61,345 bases of DNA. Source: JBFLYH01 sp964630235 (lineage in GTDB: Bacteria > Oederibacteriota > JAAXVQ01 > JAUVAV01). Location: NCBI GenBank assembly GCA_964630235.1, contig CAZVUO010000006.1:1-61345 (forward strand), in the 5' to 3' direction. The notes under the pieces are model-generated. The model had not been told where the DNA came from and did not search any database. It worked only from the letters and a program-made list of their open reading frames with translations. This document shows, piece by piece, positions 52,001 to 57,911 of the stretch (its first letter is position 1; the number at the start of each line of letters is the position of its first letter). The translations under genes and the position numbers were made by a program.

Positions 52001-55000
52001 GACGGCCCGGGTCGCGGAAGGCACGCGGCTCTTGCATGCGGAAATGCAGCTGGGTGTGGCCATGACCATCCATACGGCCGTGGAGGCCATTCAGGGCCGC
52101 AGGCTGGCCGCGCAGGAACTGCAGGCAGCGGAAACACGCTTGAAAGAAGCCTCCCCGGACGATCCCGGCCGCCTGAACGAGCTGGCCCAGGCGAGGGACG
52201 AAGCCCGGGCCAGGCTGGAAGCCGCCGAGCAGCTATTCCAGCAAAAAGTCGGCGGCGCCAGCCTGACCGAGGCGATCGAACTGGCCTGGCATGAACATTA
52301 TCAGAGCGTATTCAAAGCCAGTTCGGCCGAACAGAGGCAGACCTATCTGGACGAGGCCGCGGCTCTCAGGACGGAGCTCAATGCCTATCTCGGTTCGTTC
52401 GAACGCGTGCCCGGAACAGACGCGATCAAACCTGACCAGGTGCGCGATGGCCAGCAGTTATACGCCGCCTTCGTGCAATTCAGGAACAAGCTGATCCAAG
52501 ACGGGCGGATCCAGCCCGGAAGCCTGGCCGAAGCGCGTTTGGTCAGAGTGTACGCCGAGATCGCCTTCCAGCGCATCACGGGTTATGAAGGCATGCGGGA
52601 GGCGCAAAAGATCATGCTGAGCGAGTTCCTGCGGCAGCATAACGTGGGACTCGAAGCCGGAGGCGGCAAGACTAATCCGTTCATTATGTACCCAGGCATG
52701 GCTTTCCTGATGACGGGAGACGCGGTGCGGGCCGAGATCCTGGTGGATGACCTCGCGGCCATTGAAAAATATATTGGAGAGAAGCAGGCGAGAACAGGAC
52801 TGCCGCAAGGAGAACTGGCGCGGGCGTTCGGCATGGAACTCCGCGACGGCAACCGGCTCTTCGAACAGGCCAAGCAGACCGGGGATTACGGTGAATTTGT
52901 CCGGGCCTTGCAGGACCCGCGGCAGGTCGTCATATTCGACCACACGACGCGTGGCCATCTGCGCAACGCGGATGTCACGAACCCCCTGCTGCGCGCGGCC
53001 TTGGGCGAGACCAACCTGGCGGGCATTGATGAGGTGCACATGGCGGCCACCAGCCAAACCTCGGCCATCATCGGCGGCCATGTCACGCGGCCTGCCGGTG
53101 AACTGGTCAGGCGCGTGGACTGGATCCTGGACCGCCTGGGATTCAATCAGGAAGCTTACCGCACGGGCGTGCGCGACCCGAACTCCCTGGTCGGGAACGG
53201 GTTCCGCGTGGTGGATATCCGCGGCCAGCGCTTGACGGACGAAATGGCCATGCGTTTCAACGAGGCGAGCGCCGGACGGCTGATCGTCCTGACGGATACG
53301 GGTGTGCGTGTCAACCTGGAAGCCCAGAACGCTTTGCGCGGGTTCGACTCCGGGGAACTGTCCTCGGTGCTGCGGGTGGTGTTCAGTGAAAAAGGCAAAG
53401 CCGGTGAATACAATGCTTACGCGATCGGCGGCGATGGACTGATCTATCCGGTGGACCATCTGGGCAAGATCCAGTTCGACCAGATCAGCAATGACATCGC
53501 CGGCCAGGCCGCGGCCGCGCGTATCAACGGCCTCGATCCGCACACGTCCGTGCGCGTGAACGAGACCACCATGCAGACCTCGCTCTCCGCAATGTACGCC
53601 GGCAACAGCGCCCTGATCGTGGGCGCGTCCGGCACCATCGCGGGCATCGAGAATTTGATGCAGGCCAAGATCGGTTCGGGCTCCACCCACATCAGCACGT
53701 CGCTGTTCGATGTCGAAAAGCTGATCAATCTGACTGGCGACCAAAAAACGTACACGGACCGCGGCCGCACCATCAAAAACCAGGGAGGCATTCTCACCAG
53801 TGAAGAGGCGGCGCACCGGGTGGTCGTTGACACCGTGGCCGCCATGCGGCGCAATGTGCAGGTTTTTGAAGACAGCCCGGGCCGTCAGCTCGACATGGTT
53901 TCCCGGTACATGGCGGAGCTGGCCGGTTTGAAAGATCAAAACGGACAGCGCTTTATTGACCGGCCCGTGATCAGCGTGATGAGCGCCGAAGGCGCCGGGT
54001 ATTTCGTGGAGGCGGGCAAGGCCGAGGCATTCATACGCGACAGCGGAATTAATGCCTATCTGCGCAGTCAAAACCTGCCCGAGGTCGTGGTCCGGCGCGG
54101 CGCGGATTCGCCGGTGGCGGGCATGGATTATGTCGAGATCAAGGATGGCGGCATCCAGGCCATCGTTTCCCGCGCCGGGATCATCAAGGACCAGATCATT
54201 ATCTTTAACCGCCAGGCTGCGGTCGGGAAGAACTTCCAGGCTGATCTCACCATGGTCGTGTTCAACGGGCACCGCTTGACCGCCGACCTCGCCACCCAGC
54301 TCTGCTTGCGCAGCGGGCGGCCGGGAGGGAGCGAGAACGGGCGCTGGGCCACCACCCGCTTCATGCACGTCAATACGGGTGAACTGCTCGAGACCGTGCG
54401 CACGGCTTTTTCGCGAAGCCCGGAACTCGGCGAACTCTGGCGCTCGGAATCCTCGGGGAACGTACTCCGGACCTTGAACGAATTGGGACAGGGCATCGAA
54501 GCGTTACGGAGCTTGCCTGCGAACGACGCGAAAACCCAGGCCGTTTTGCCCGAGGCCTTGAAGATCTCGGCGGAATACCGGCAATCCGAACTCGTGGCCG
54601 ATTCCACCCGTTTTGCGGTGCAGGACACGTTCCGTGACCGCATCGTGATCGATCCGCTCAAGATCGCTTTGCGCCGCTACGCGGAAGCAGACACGTCCGC
54701 CGGGCATCATATCCTCAAAACGGAGATGAACCGCGTTTTGAACGCGCATTCCGGTGAGGCGGATATCGCCCTGCGCCTGCTGAGCACACGGTCCCCGAAA
54801 GAACTTAATGATCAGTATGTGGCCTCCACCTTCCTGCGGAGCGTGGCCGAGGCCAAAACCATTTGGAAGAACGTGTTCCTTAAAACCCTGACCTCGCCGA
54901 GCGCCTGGCTGAGCGGGAATTTGGGTTTTGCAGCCAAACAGTGGCTGCAGACCAGCCGCGCGGGCAGCACCGTGGCTTCGGGCCGGGCTCCCGAAACCAT

Positions 55001-57911
55001 CCGGAGCAACAACTTCAATGATGCCCGTTCCTTTGTGGAACTGTACGCCGTTGGCCGAAGCCTCATGAAGGGAGTGCTCTCGCGGGACGACGGCGGCGCC
55101 ATTGCCGGCGGCCTGGCCCGGGAAACCAGCCGCATTCTCGAAAACGCCAAGTCCGGCCCGCTCGGCACCCAGATGCGCACGGATTTCAAAACCGCCTGGG
55201 AGACCAGCCATCAACAGGTACAGGGCATGACCTTGCAGAAGGCCATGACCGCTTTGCACACGAGCGATGAGGTTGTGGCGCGCCTGGCCCTGGCACCCAG
55301 CTACCAATTGGCTTTGAGCATGCTGCAGGCCGGAGAAATGGATGAGCGTTTTGCGCGGCCGCCGCAACCGGGCGTGCGCTTCAATCTGACCCCCGCGAAT
55401 CCGTTGGTCCGGTCCGTGAACCTGACCCACGGGGCCTTGGGCGAGGCGGTCCGGACCCTGCCGGGGCTGGGTACGGCCATAAGGAATTATGACCTGCAAA
55501 GGGCAGAGGTCGTACGCGCCGCGATAGACTTCCAGGCACGCCAAGACCGGGAAAGTCAAGACCCGGAAACGCTGGCTGGAAGATTTGGCGCGGATTGGCA
55601 ATTCTATCGCCAGGCCTCTTCCTTATTAAAGTCCGCTTCTCCGCTGGCACCACTGCGGCTTTGGTTCCTCATTCATCGGCAACCCGCTCAAGCTAAATGG
55701 CAATATCAGCAATCCCTAACTCAAGCTCGCACCCTACAGGAAGCTGTTGCAAAGTATGGAAATGGCGTGAATTATACCTATCAGGATAAACAGTATAATT
55801 ATGTTGAAGCAAAAGCTTTTATAGATCAAAACACTTATTTGGCTCGTGATCTGGCCGCTCGTTATGGTTTCAACCAAACGGCGCCTTTGTTGTATGGTGC
55901 ACTGCAATTCACGAACAAAGCAATGGCTCGTTTAGAGCCGAATTTGCCTGTTTTAGCTGGTTTGCTAAAGAGCAAGACCTTCCTGGCTTCAGCGGCAGGA
56001 ACAGCCCTCTTATTAGCTATTTTCGGCCTCTCAGGCCTCAGCCTGCCGGCACTGGCGGTTGGCGTTGCCCTGACTCTAGGCGCGAAGATACTCCTGCCTG
56101 TGCTGCAAAACCGCCTAGCCCAAGGCCAGCCCCAGGGACAGTCCAACCCCTGGCTGGCGAACGCTCTGGCTGTGGTTCCGGGCGTATTGCAGGGCAACCC
56201 CGGCTTGGCCGTGGGTTCGGTGGTCGGTTCGCTTTTTGCCGAGGTCGTTCAGGCCGTGCGCGCCCACCGGATGGATCCGGCCAAGCGTTACTGGCTGGAC
56301 CCGACTGAGGTCCAGGTCAAGCGGCTGACCGAACCGGCTGGACGCACGGCAGCGGCGATCCAGGTTAAAACCAGCAAGACGGCGGATTTTTATGAGCAAT
56401 GGGAGACCGCCTTGGCTGCACGTGCCGATGCGGACGGCGTTGTTTCGGATATCAACGCGGTTGAGGCGTTCCGTGAAGTGTGGAGCCGGTACGGCGCCGG
56501 TAAATTCCTGTCGGTCGCCCGTTCGGCCGCAACGACAGGGTGGATGCGCCTCCTGGCCGCTGGCCTGTCCCTGATGCCGGAGGAGGTTCTGCGTTCAGAG
56601 GCATTGCAGGAGATCGAAATCGGCGGAAGAAAAACAGGCCAAGTCTTGCTGCCGCTTTCGGATCAAGTTTTCGACAACCAGGTTCCCGAGATGCTGGTGG
56701 CCCAATTGCTGGGCCAAGCCGCCGGAAAACTTTGGAGCGCGAAGGAACGCGCGCGGATGGAAAAGGACCTTGAGCGCCTGGCCGCGTTCGAGCCTTCCCT
56801 GGGCGAGGTTCCCAAGGAACAGCGCCTGCTGGCTTACCTGCAAAGCTATCTCTGGCGCGGGGATGAGATGCAGGCCAGGAGCGCGGAATGGAGAAACCGC
56901 GCGAAAACCGGCCGGACCGCTGAAGAGAAGCGCCAAGCGCAGCAAGCGGCCGCGCTCTCGGCCTCTCTGTACGGTCGCGTCGAGAAGGCTTTCGGCGGCA
57001 GGTTCACGCCCCTCCACCGCGACCGCATTTCCAAGGCCATGAGCGAGCGGCAGGGGGAAGTGCAAGGCAGGATGGCGCAAGCCTTGCTGGACTACCGGGC
57101 GGCTTCGGGGTTGACAAAACGCCAGCAGGCCTGGCAGTTCCAGCAGAATTTCGGCCTTTCCATCGCTGACTATCTCCGTCTGCAGACACCGCCGCTCGGC
57201 CTGCGCCTGCTCAAACGCATCAGCCCTGCCGGGGAATTCGATCGCCAGCCGGCCCAAACCTTATTCCGGAGCATTCAGCGCGGTTATGTGCTGGGGGGGA
57301 TCGCGGTGGCCGCAGGGATCTTCCTGCTGGCCGCCGGGGGTCTGCCGATCGCGGCCATCGCGGCCGGAGGAGCGGCCGCGATCTTCCTGGCGGGCGCGAG
57401 CCTCATGCACGCTCAGTCCAATCATATTTTGCAGCGGATCGAACCGGATTACCTCCTGAACCTGACCTTGGCGAAAGCGCCCGGGGAAACGTTCCGCAAA
57501 CAACTGCTGACCGACCGGATGGAGGAAGGGTTGACCGAACTGGCGCAATCCCGTTCGCACAATTGGTTGCAGGCGCACGCCGTGGGCGTCGTGGCGGACG
57601 AACTCTTCCGCGCTGCCATTCAAGTTGCCTCCGATAAAAAAACGCCCTCCGAAATCCGCGAAGAACGGCTGAGGTTCATTTTGGAAGACTGTTTGTTCGC
57701 GCTCAACCTGCCGATGAGAATTGATTTTAACGTTTCCGGAGGGCTGATTGCCCAGGCAACACCCACGGCGGAACCCGCGGCCGCGATCTCTCAAAACCGG
57801 CGGTTGGCCCGGCTGGCCCGGATCATGGAGAGCCATGGCGTGAAGATTGATATTCAATTCCGGGTGCCGGAACCGAGGCGTTTGCAGAAGCTAACTGGAT
57901 CTTCTGCTTGA
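37083..57911 (+). CDS. Giant multidomain envelope protein with SecA-like motor (6,942 residues)
   Basis: One uninterrupted frame of 20.8 kb. In order: an N-terminal signal (~1-45; basic region, then AVSFFTILFFALNNINIL and LFAYY); helical MgtE_N-like repeats (~220-595); YD-like strand repeats (~617-990); a TPR-like helical part (~1173-1403); about twelve beta-rich repeats (~1900-3050); a hydrophobic cluster with several likely membrane spans (~3083-3373); long helical and coiled-coil regions (~3380-5070); a SecA-like motor (~5160-5790) with Q-motif Gln5175, Walker A EAGGGKT (Lys5196), DEVH 5316-5319 and motif VI QLCLRSGR from Gln5739; helices; and two C-terminal hydrophobic blocks (~6300-6343, ~6730-6780). 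GAAGG lies seven bases before the ATG at 37083; ATG 37089 and TTG 37053 are alternatives. It is probably an inner-membrane machine with repeats outside and motor inside (inference). Cargo and role are unknown. Confidence 0.93.
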   Translation: MHMSKNKAALQWRKIFSKSSQRRLRSAVSFFTILFFALNNINILPLFAYYDEGGGAGYNYTPQQNLQPVVVPHIEVPEVQITVPTIDVSTIGMDSYDFYYFQLNTANLCMVGDFAQRVFADVETPELEFQAGAFTAEESLAAIQTQGAQPDAAEIKIASVAGIHELPLPDIELGDMDLDQLRAPELDVSAAAETQRLNDQFGSVQGLINAYLNGTGPNPFEDADVIDALADNLNPAELAATLSKAGTDPTLAAGILVNLPPETAVSVANLMTAQALGQVCAVMEPPVAAQLLSAVQPEVALQAVQNMDASKAADVFAALASLNGGPASPGPLTTSEAGNLAAQMLSQLPQANQTAVLASLTPVEIVAVLNQATPEQTQTILGNLPQAAVVQIIPQMAPEMASAYLNTLQPEAAASMLSQLPPENSAPIFNQMTPEQITAVLNAAAPEMLPALLGGMEPQTVNVFLASLSAETAALAVGGMDPSGALPIVGAMYPDRAAEVMQALPPEVCAQMVAADAGNAFANVLPALGAMTAVEVKEFLATLSPDIRAEVLQHMPVYQAAAVIRQFEPEQAAQIVAAMPDQQQAQAVSAEMQVQSGAPSAADEPTPGADPAENVKPWEGAPAVGYDAQTNTYTESVVNGDGTVTYTVYNGSDDTGAALHVAVYSAAGDPLEGWDFTAAGYGSAGQHWVRMTEFVDENGVKTQASGQEAIIYFYSANGQITAWESYNSNGDLAAACDYQAQVGNGNLGVLTRYRMTDSGMMVEQSDVHAMQQSMANGQDYESAVQEAVYGWVRYAAAGDSMAAVEGFNQYEDPGNGSQGVYWQRDGAVVNYYASSAPTTEGQLYQSVTYSGTGADAQVISGYNLFQETGNGQVGMVWQRVDNADGTYALNYHHRNSDGTAGDVFHSVVYDAQDREISGWDLYTEAVPGTPGIRWTFTYAEDGSYTQEYYHLTADKGQGQHFATVGYDRLGQEISNWNIYAPPAVQENPAATPVDELPLWYQSAYFGYSASGSTSPESMESSAADPLLSAYAAAQADLNYSQASVLDLYGAGGAGPVEDAPWFASPAAYTPALSRTQAELALGLLDPAYMPAGLGGSLYSSALDETPGAVRTRTVPVLNAANEVSGEERILDITIQGVTTSLYENGSIKITLPNSDYDLGFGPDGQMSVLGTDGVPLTAGEIRALPSSALVPPLRSFAESAASAGHDEIAAAVYSGLAQYSLAAGNMGALGSENLFAGTLVMPGAAEYSALALEHAEASRDMQAYAQASMTRAEVFAAAGNLTMAVNLLDTTMALLAADTSLVPALRAELGLRALENYNLICSLPNAPPSISQVSLLGEAQAVQLVVRGIDALAAQGEPVAALALAVRLNPLLETPQDITPLAVLILSGVDRTAMQQAFESGAQYYLDPHSGAVITPAESGGYTLQIAAGNNVIYLACEAGRDGLQATGVSVVQAGTRNIVQDYTAQDGDLSLNAVRVAVLTSLPAGENGVLTPMTVQVMITPGDENPTALYSHEGVLYQLAIDPGSMRAEATMLIDPSRTLPGYAAQGDPASFYFNADGVPVTMDGRAGVVREISGYNAAILNNIPPEMASEYALTGLPIYVTADGTVFYGTPDDIRAGNYFVVGNNTLSVQDGTGETRQVSYIAHYAGNELTSMLLDDAAGGGVEKVFDFITTAERNDPSFRALNLSGQSVDYAFTVTQSGPGGERTATSFYTDNGQLLATEVTLQNMGGLVLQYDAAGNLTETCLQAIRGGGSGYTFEALQSGGFALTAADGTREEYTSTGRRAIPSEGTPGTGQQQVMEFDILQNITLHVAQYNSREGQTVSYSDITKQTVVLQTGEDGQVTQIRTESSVLGEVTFQTTSTLVADQPGEPAWQVIRGTGTREELIARGYGDNDLFAPLVNGAAASTVTFQEGGSRRYDVTYQDENGFYTVNVGADDTGAAAYSLLGHLTDQPDVAIVAGRAAADNGSSLPGLRISSAVGTYEDLRSAGIAATELAVVGTDGAALVNGRNVNFLDDDGRFTVNFNTDNTQTTAFSLVGNLAADDRVTIIAGFANDADGRRLPGLQMTTAVGPAEALRAANIAAEELGHLGPDGTAVSVITTEDGGLLTQRVNYLNAEGDVTVSVGRDEDGAVAYSLVGTLADRAGQHQVTVISTNAENGSGLQITTAIGTAGNLTYHGFAVEEIRGLDGTGRAAPLGLDVDFTDSAGAITVSLTRNDNGSTSFSLVGKLVNDPGVSIIATVEGEGEHAQLTISTAIGTRQALDNAGIAEDEVAMLDAQGQAAALLRDESGNVRSLEVDYTDGEGNITVSFGRDKATGATTFSLIGRLADDPDVTIISGRVLDHDGAWQEGLQVTTAIGDRAALTAHGIATAEIAAVDDDGTALSPIVGEDGRSTSKRVQYTDRNGNFTVSFGTDEQQANATTFSLVGHLASDPRVTIVSGRTLDAAGAYRDGLYISTAIGPRDALLSAGFAEKWLEQIGTDGMLDMVVGDGRAAQPVLFTDDTGNYTVSFGAEDNGRTTYSVIGALLSDPRVTIIAGEMKDAAGAVLPTLEVMTAVGPASALRTAGIALEELGGIEANGYGNITAVSKRVGEDGTVYVTLSLERADFTDGSGNVTVSYGRDQNGHMTTSLLGSIYTGAGKVTVISNVRDAGLGLEASAYIGTRNALRAIDIGTAELDAAARGEGQLEDANGTVIYGRNGIYTIGVSWDGTTGMTTYSLSGVLVTEEGVVTVAASMDGVSRTLQAVSASGPEAALLAANIANDEIAQAKQGEADTLEGVIKHVPLGTRLLDWLDPDEHFEFDVGYSQNGNYQVSISRDRDGNQVYSLIGHATLDGHIITVIAAMNDDHKLEVTTAIGPIEVLRANGIGAQAIDLYHQDQATFIAMDIQTKEGVLLGRTVTYEDPDGNVTVQMGDNPQLVGYVVVGDQKMTIIAGVQASGWMGLGSGELQIVGFSGTAAAIRATGIGITLLNQVMNGTISSTQGGQKVAFEENGVYSFSQDKEGNRAIHFTVLNQPEGMDGKLHGYANSEGTSALMLGDQVLGQDDLTREGTLSWGIDAANERIVVFNTHNTTLQKFDYHGTDRSGYWLAVWNTISVPFTVLKDSFSDLMSTIANFNAAPSWGSFGQVLLGCLSVVGNAVVLPFHAVASFFIAGFQVMANNFWRQVPDWTHQALMFFTGGQENWFTNLVDHAVSFYASINYEINAFMAKNFIILVLVTATILLKSPQVAAMLGKALVAMLSQVVSYIGKTFLYGALLGGLNQGLLNGVASWVYNFYLRDFIDLADAISNLGKVLEDGIQAPDDYFAIADAVGLLASASLMAYFQFNEYKGWVGAAVGFVGRVVDAAGVRANDFAQGYKNAPPSGKGTPTVLVRVWAGLTSMVSGTRLTFANDGARNAANYIASRTDLSRTQRARTMGELAAKDITPQKIDQILGKFGTDLRSITQPVTFKSGSLGTDISLPKELNAAFQAIGREIDLGRAELATGNSRSMLRGGERLTGALDRLAVAMNNLGDVRLAESAFRLMAETGVRAVQGGETVPRTLSAAEAGRVLETMIRLDADNARPGTGESFSRQISENLAKDGGAAICKAAATELAKDGAVVRDYLSRGILSDSMTREVVAAGLADGSAARFAMDLASGKQGQMAVDAAVRAIEKADDSGARMSALTTAAAKAYNGEGKLGWDGVFQAQRSRPMEALLNASMDLTVGSLKNMNDAARADAFNNILRSASGSETTRAALAESLAKADAEVSKTDSQYGLAMRNAVRDAAKNDNLHTLARTVSQNETASKQFGEAVSKLMNDQVLPQRTVQSLADSMTRALSEGGQPLMRFLEGMRDVSPSNAQKFQDLMQRAIPDLIRDAPLQKIRGLEVSIKDMIKTATGQELARFLMSGVQRLDGDVPGAQKAQAQKDTAAAADQASENTARTETKEEPRTRETQRLAPESSSQSVHRTPVRQAQQYLGDAAAALRSALQSLTPARMGEMIRTQFAGGVSQLAQLLNGLLNPRAEGMKPTPVQENYRAVMDQAKPGAEAEGARADGKGRGLEQVKEGLTGRSPWHEAAVENLMRFLDPAEAQKIAGGQDITTAGQGRNAGKTAEAQAETTQQPRGAQPSGQRLFDTRAADRADAFLMPFRDPVRAFETVLQVASGQAFMQASISRILNNLFPEKAAATAAKDGQPQGGRLARGLAQVSRGVASALSGSFAFETAARALSGPLARQQAKKLGDPDHVSRSLDQMETRLKSASEGVERAAKRSARLADQRLRSVEARAQGERANFGRRMTDWVDARRMQRAQNRMMSNLTERSALLAGQRSLANASNLVQRAQETSARVPDLTVGEELARAMTRETAPRAGERLIKSEEALRTATEKFQADANRGDLVAATRSAAEVLRAEAERASSAEQVSGILAARGGNPDMVSLAAQQVRTTAERTKALEVQLAKSQQEYSDFGKQVADLDAQIAQARERAEAITAERGIEGRTDADVRQVRQLEAQRAEFEQKRDSAALEVMRDQQEIRRLVQQPFAAVTLSHQHAELARVLLAQDGSGKLVASLLERAPASQQTQIVRTAQELGRAAEVLRELPLESRQALASHLDTETLRATLDSRLAEVDAQAQRFTRMEDALRAVETIDAEIRNIRETGQPVRSQTPSVRPGSAAAQLRALDAQRTAAVERVAALTEPGPRAAPASAPIAKLDQSIQDLTQRIDTLTATAEKGASTALQRMANSLRAQVAELQLQRAQVFATELRTSQAQSLAMAGDLISGRPDALQLLAEPRYARAAAASASTTLRNAVSLEGRTVVDKSTQAAVGQFRDFAAAQTDKPFAEQLRDFELQQPEAGRLLARAALELYRQNGGDAATARDFESVLRTQDPRADLSKALAEFNARQTTAGRPGLPPEAARLSEAAALDRLITAEAKQNQQQILRAEIELGNIETQLGQARARGDAIEIRTLEKAQNQLQKQLTRFLAADSSRGYALAPRTARVAEGTRLLHAEMQLGVAMTIHTAVEAIQGRRLAAQELQAAETRLKEASPDDPGRLNELAQARDEARARLEAAEQLFQQKVGGASLTEAIELAWHEHYQSVFKASSAEQRQTYLDEAAALRTELNAYLGSFERVPGTDAIKPDQVRDGQQLYAAFVQFRNKLIQDGRIQPGSLAEARLVRVYAEIAFQRITGYEGMREAQKIMLSEFLRQHNVGLEAGGGKTNPFIMYPGMAFLMTGDAVRAEILVDDLAAIEKYIGEKQARTGLPQGELARAFGMELRDGNRLFEQAKQTGDYGEFVRALQDPRQVVIFDHTTRGHLRNADVTNPLLRAALGETNLAGIDEVHMAATSQTSAIIGGHVTRPAGELVRRVDWILDRLGFNQEAYRTGVRDPNSLVGNGFRVVDIRGQRLTDEMAMRFNEASAGRLIVLTDTGVRVNLEAQNALRGFDSGELSSVLRVVFSEKGKAGEYNAYAIGGDGLIYPVDHLGKIQFDQISNDIAGQAAAARINGLDPHTSVRVNETTMQTSLSAMYAGNSALIVGASGTIAGIENLMQAKIGSGSTHISTSLFDVEKLINLTGDQKTYTDRGRTIKNQGGILTSEEAAHRVVVDTVAAMRRNVQVFEDSPGRQLDMVSRYMAELAGLKDQNGQRFIDRPVISVMSAEGAGYFVEAGKAEAFIRDSGINAYLRSQNLPEVVVRRGADSPVAGMDYVEIKDGGIQAIVSRAGIIKDQIIIFNRQAAVGKNFQADLTMVVFNGHRLTADLATQLCLRSGRPGGSENGRWATTRFMHVNTGELLETVRTAFSRSPELGELWRSESSGNVLRTLNELGQGIEALRSLPANDAKTQAVLPEALKISAEYRQSELVADSTRFAVQDTFRDRIVIDPLKIALRRYAEADTSAGHHILKTEMNRVLNAHSGEADIALRLLSTRSPKELNDQYVASTFLRSVAEAKTIWKNVFLKTLTSPSAWLSGNLGFAAKQWLQTSRAGSTVASGRAPETIRSNNFNDARSFVELYAVGRSLMKGVLSRDDGGAIAGGLARETSRILENAKSGPLGTQMRTDFKTAWETSHQQVQGMTLQKAMTALHTSDEVVARLALAPSYQLALSMLQAGEMDERFARPPQPGVRFNLTPANPLVRSVNLTHGALGEAVRTLPGLGTAIRNYDLQRAEVVRAAIDFQARQDRESQDPETLAGRFGADWQFYRQASSLLKSASPLAPLRLWFLIHRQPAQAKWQYQQSLTQARTLQEAVAKYGNGVNYTYQDKQYNYVEAKAFIDQNTYLARDLAARYGFNQTAPLLYGALQFTNKAMARLEPNLPVLAGLLKSKTFLASAAGTALLLAIFGLSGLSLPALAVGVALTLGAKILLPVLQNRLAQGQPQGQSNPWLANALAVVPGVLQGNPGLAVGSVVGSLFAEVVQAVRAHRMDPAKRYWLDPTEVQVKRLTEPAGRTAAAIQVKTSKTADFYEQWETALAARADADGVVSDINAVEAFREVWSRYGAGKFLSVARSAATTGWMRLLAAGLSLMPEEVLRSEALQEIEIGGRKTGQVLLPLSDQVFDNQVPEMLVAQLLGQAAGKLWSAKERARMEKDLERLAAFEPSLGEVPKEQRLLAYLQSYLWRGDEMQARSAEWRNRAKTGRTAEEKRQAQQAAALSASLYGRVEKAFGGRFTPLHRDRISKAMSERQGEVQGRMAQALLDYRAASGLTKRQQAWQFQQNFGLSIADYLRLQTPPLGLRLLKRISPAGEFDRQPAQTLFRSIQRGYVLGGIAVAAGIFLLAAGGLPIAAIAAGGAAAIFLAGASLMHAQSNHILQRIEPDYLLNLTLAKAPGETFRKQLLTDRMEEGLTELAQSRSHNWLQAHAVGVVADELFRAAIQVASDKKTPSEIREERLRFILEDCLFALNLPMRIDFNVSGGLIAQATPTAEPAAAISQNRRLARLARIMESHGVKIDIQFRVPEPRRLQKLTGSSA
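37740..38860 (+). repeat. Coding repeats: MgtE_N-like helical units in the giant protein
   Basis: About twelve degenerate units, each roughly 25-35 residues, with the rhythm L-(P/T/S)-PE-x-A-x-x-(L/V)-L-x-x-(L/M), e.g. LNPAELAATLSKAG, LTPVEIVAVLNQATPEQ, MTPEQITAVLNAAAPEM, LSPDIRAEVLQHMP. The cadence resembles the superhelical N domain of MgtE magnesium channels and flagellar FliG-like folds. No DNA-level identity remains. Confidence 0.75.
42840..46120 (+). repeat. Coding repeats: about twelve beta-rich ~95-residue units in the giant protein
   Basis: Each unit follows the scheme (V/F)xYxDxxGNxTVSFGxD - TxFSLVGxLxxDPxVTII - GLxxxTAIGxxxALxxxGIA. Clear unit starts include YDVTYQDENGFYTVNV (~42840), NVNFLDDDGRFTVNF, DVDFTDSAGAITVSL, EVDYTDGEGNITVSF, RVQYTDRNGNFTVSF and RADFTDGSGNVTVSY. 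The last three or four units (from ~45150) are more divergent. An extracellular stalk or adhesive array is likely. Confidence 0.85.
52560..54450 (+). other. SecA-like ATPase region inside the giant gene
   Basis: Q-motif MREAQK is followed by Walker A EAGGGKT (Lys codon at 52668). Gln and Lys are 21 residues apart, exactly as in SecA (QLLGG...TGEGK). Walker B/DEAD-equivalent GIDEVHMA (Asp codon at 53028) is followed by TSQTSAIIGG, mirroring SecA's EARTPLIISG. The second motor half has RPVISVMSAEGAGYF, AVGKNFQADLTMVV (motif V position) and QLCLRSGRPGG (Gln codon at 54297), equivalent to SecA QLRGRSGRQGD. The preprotein cross-linking insert appears reduced or replaced. Confidence 0.85.
55741..55980 (+). 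other. Low-GC patch within the giant gene
   Basis: Hand counting gives about 98 G+C in 240 bases (41%), against roughly 60-68% in adjacent stretches. Codon choice changes accordingly (AAT, TAT, AAA, TTA) while the frame stays open. The encoded segment (~6220-6300) is Tyr/Gln/Asn-rich, e.g. NYTYQDKQYNYVEAKAF. This suggests a recombined or recently acquired segment, or a local RNA or translation-rate signal. Confidence 0.75.

Noticed and set aside
52458..54368. 636-codon open frame on the minus strand opposite the SecA-like region
   Set aside because: It is antisense to the motor domain with conserved motifs on the plus strand, and has no recognisable domain of its own.
37083..57911. Idea that the giant frame is several genes fused by assembly or sequencing error
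   Set aside because: No internal start with a strong ribosome site coincides with a domain break, the frame is uninterrupted over 20.8 kb, and codon use is consistent apart from the 55.7-56.0 kb patch. An assembly chimera cannot be fully excluded without reads.
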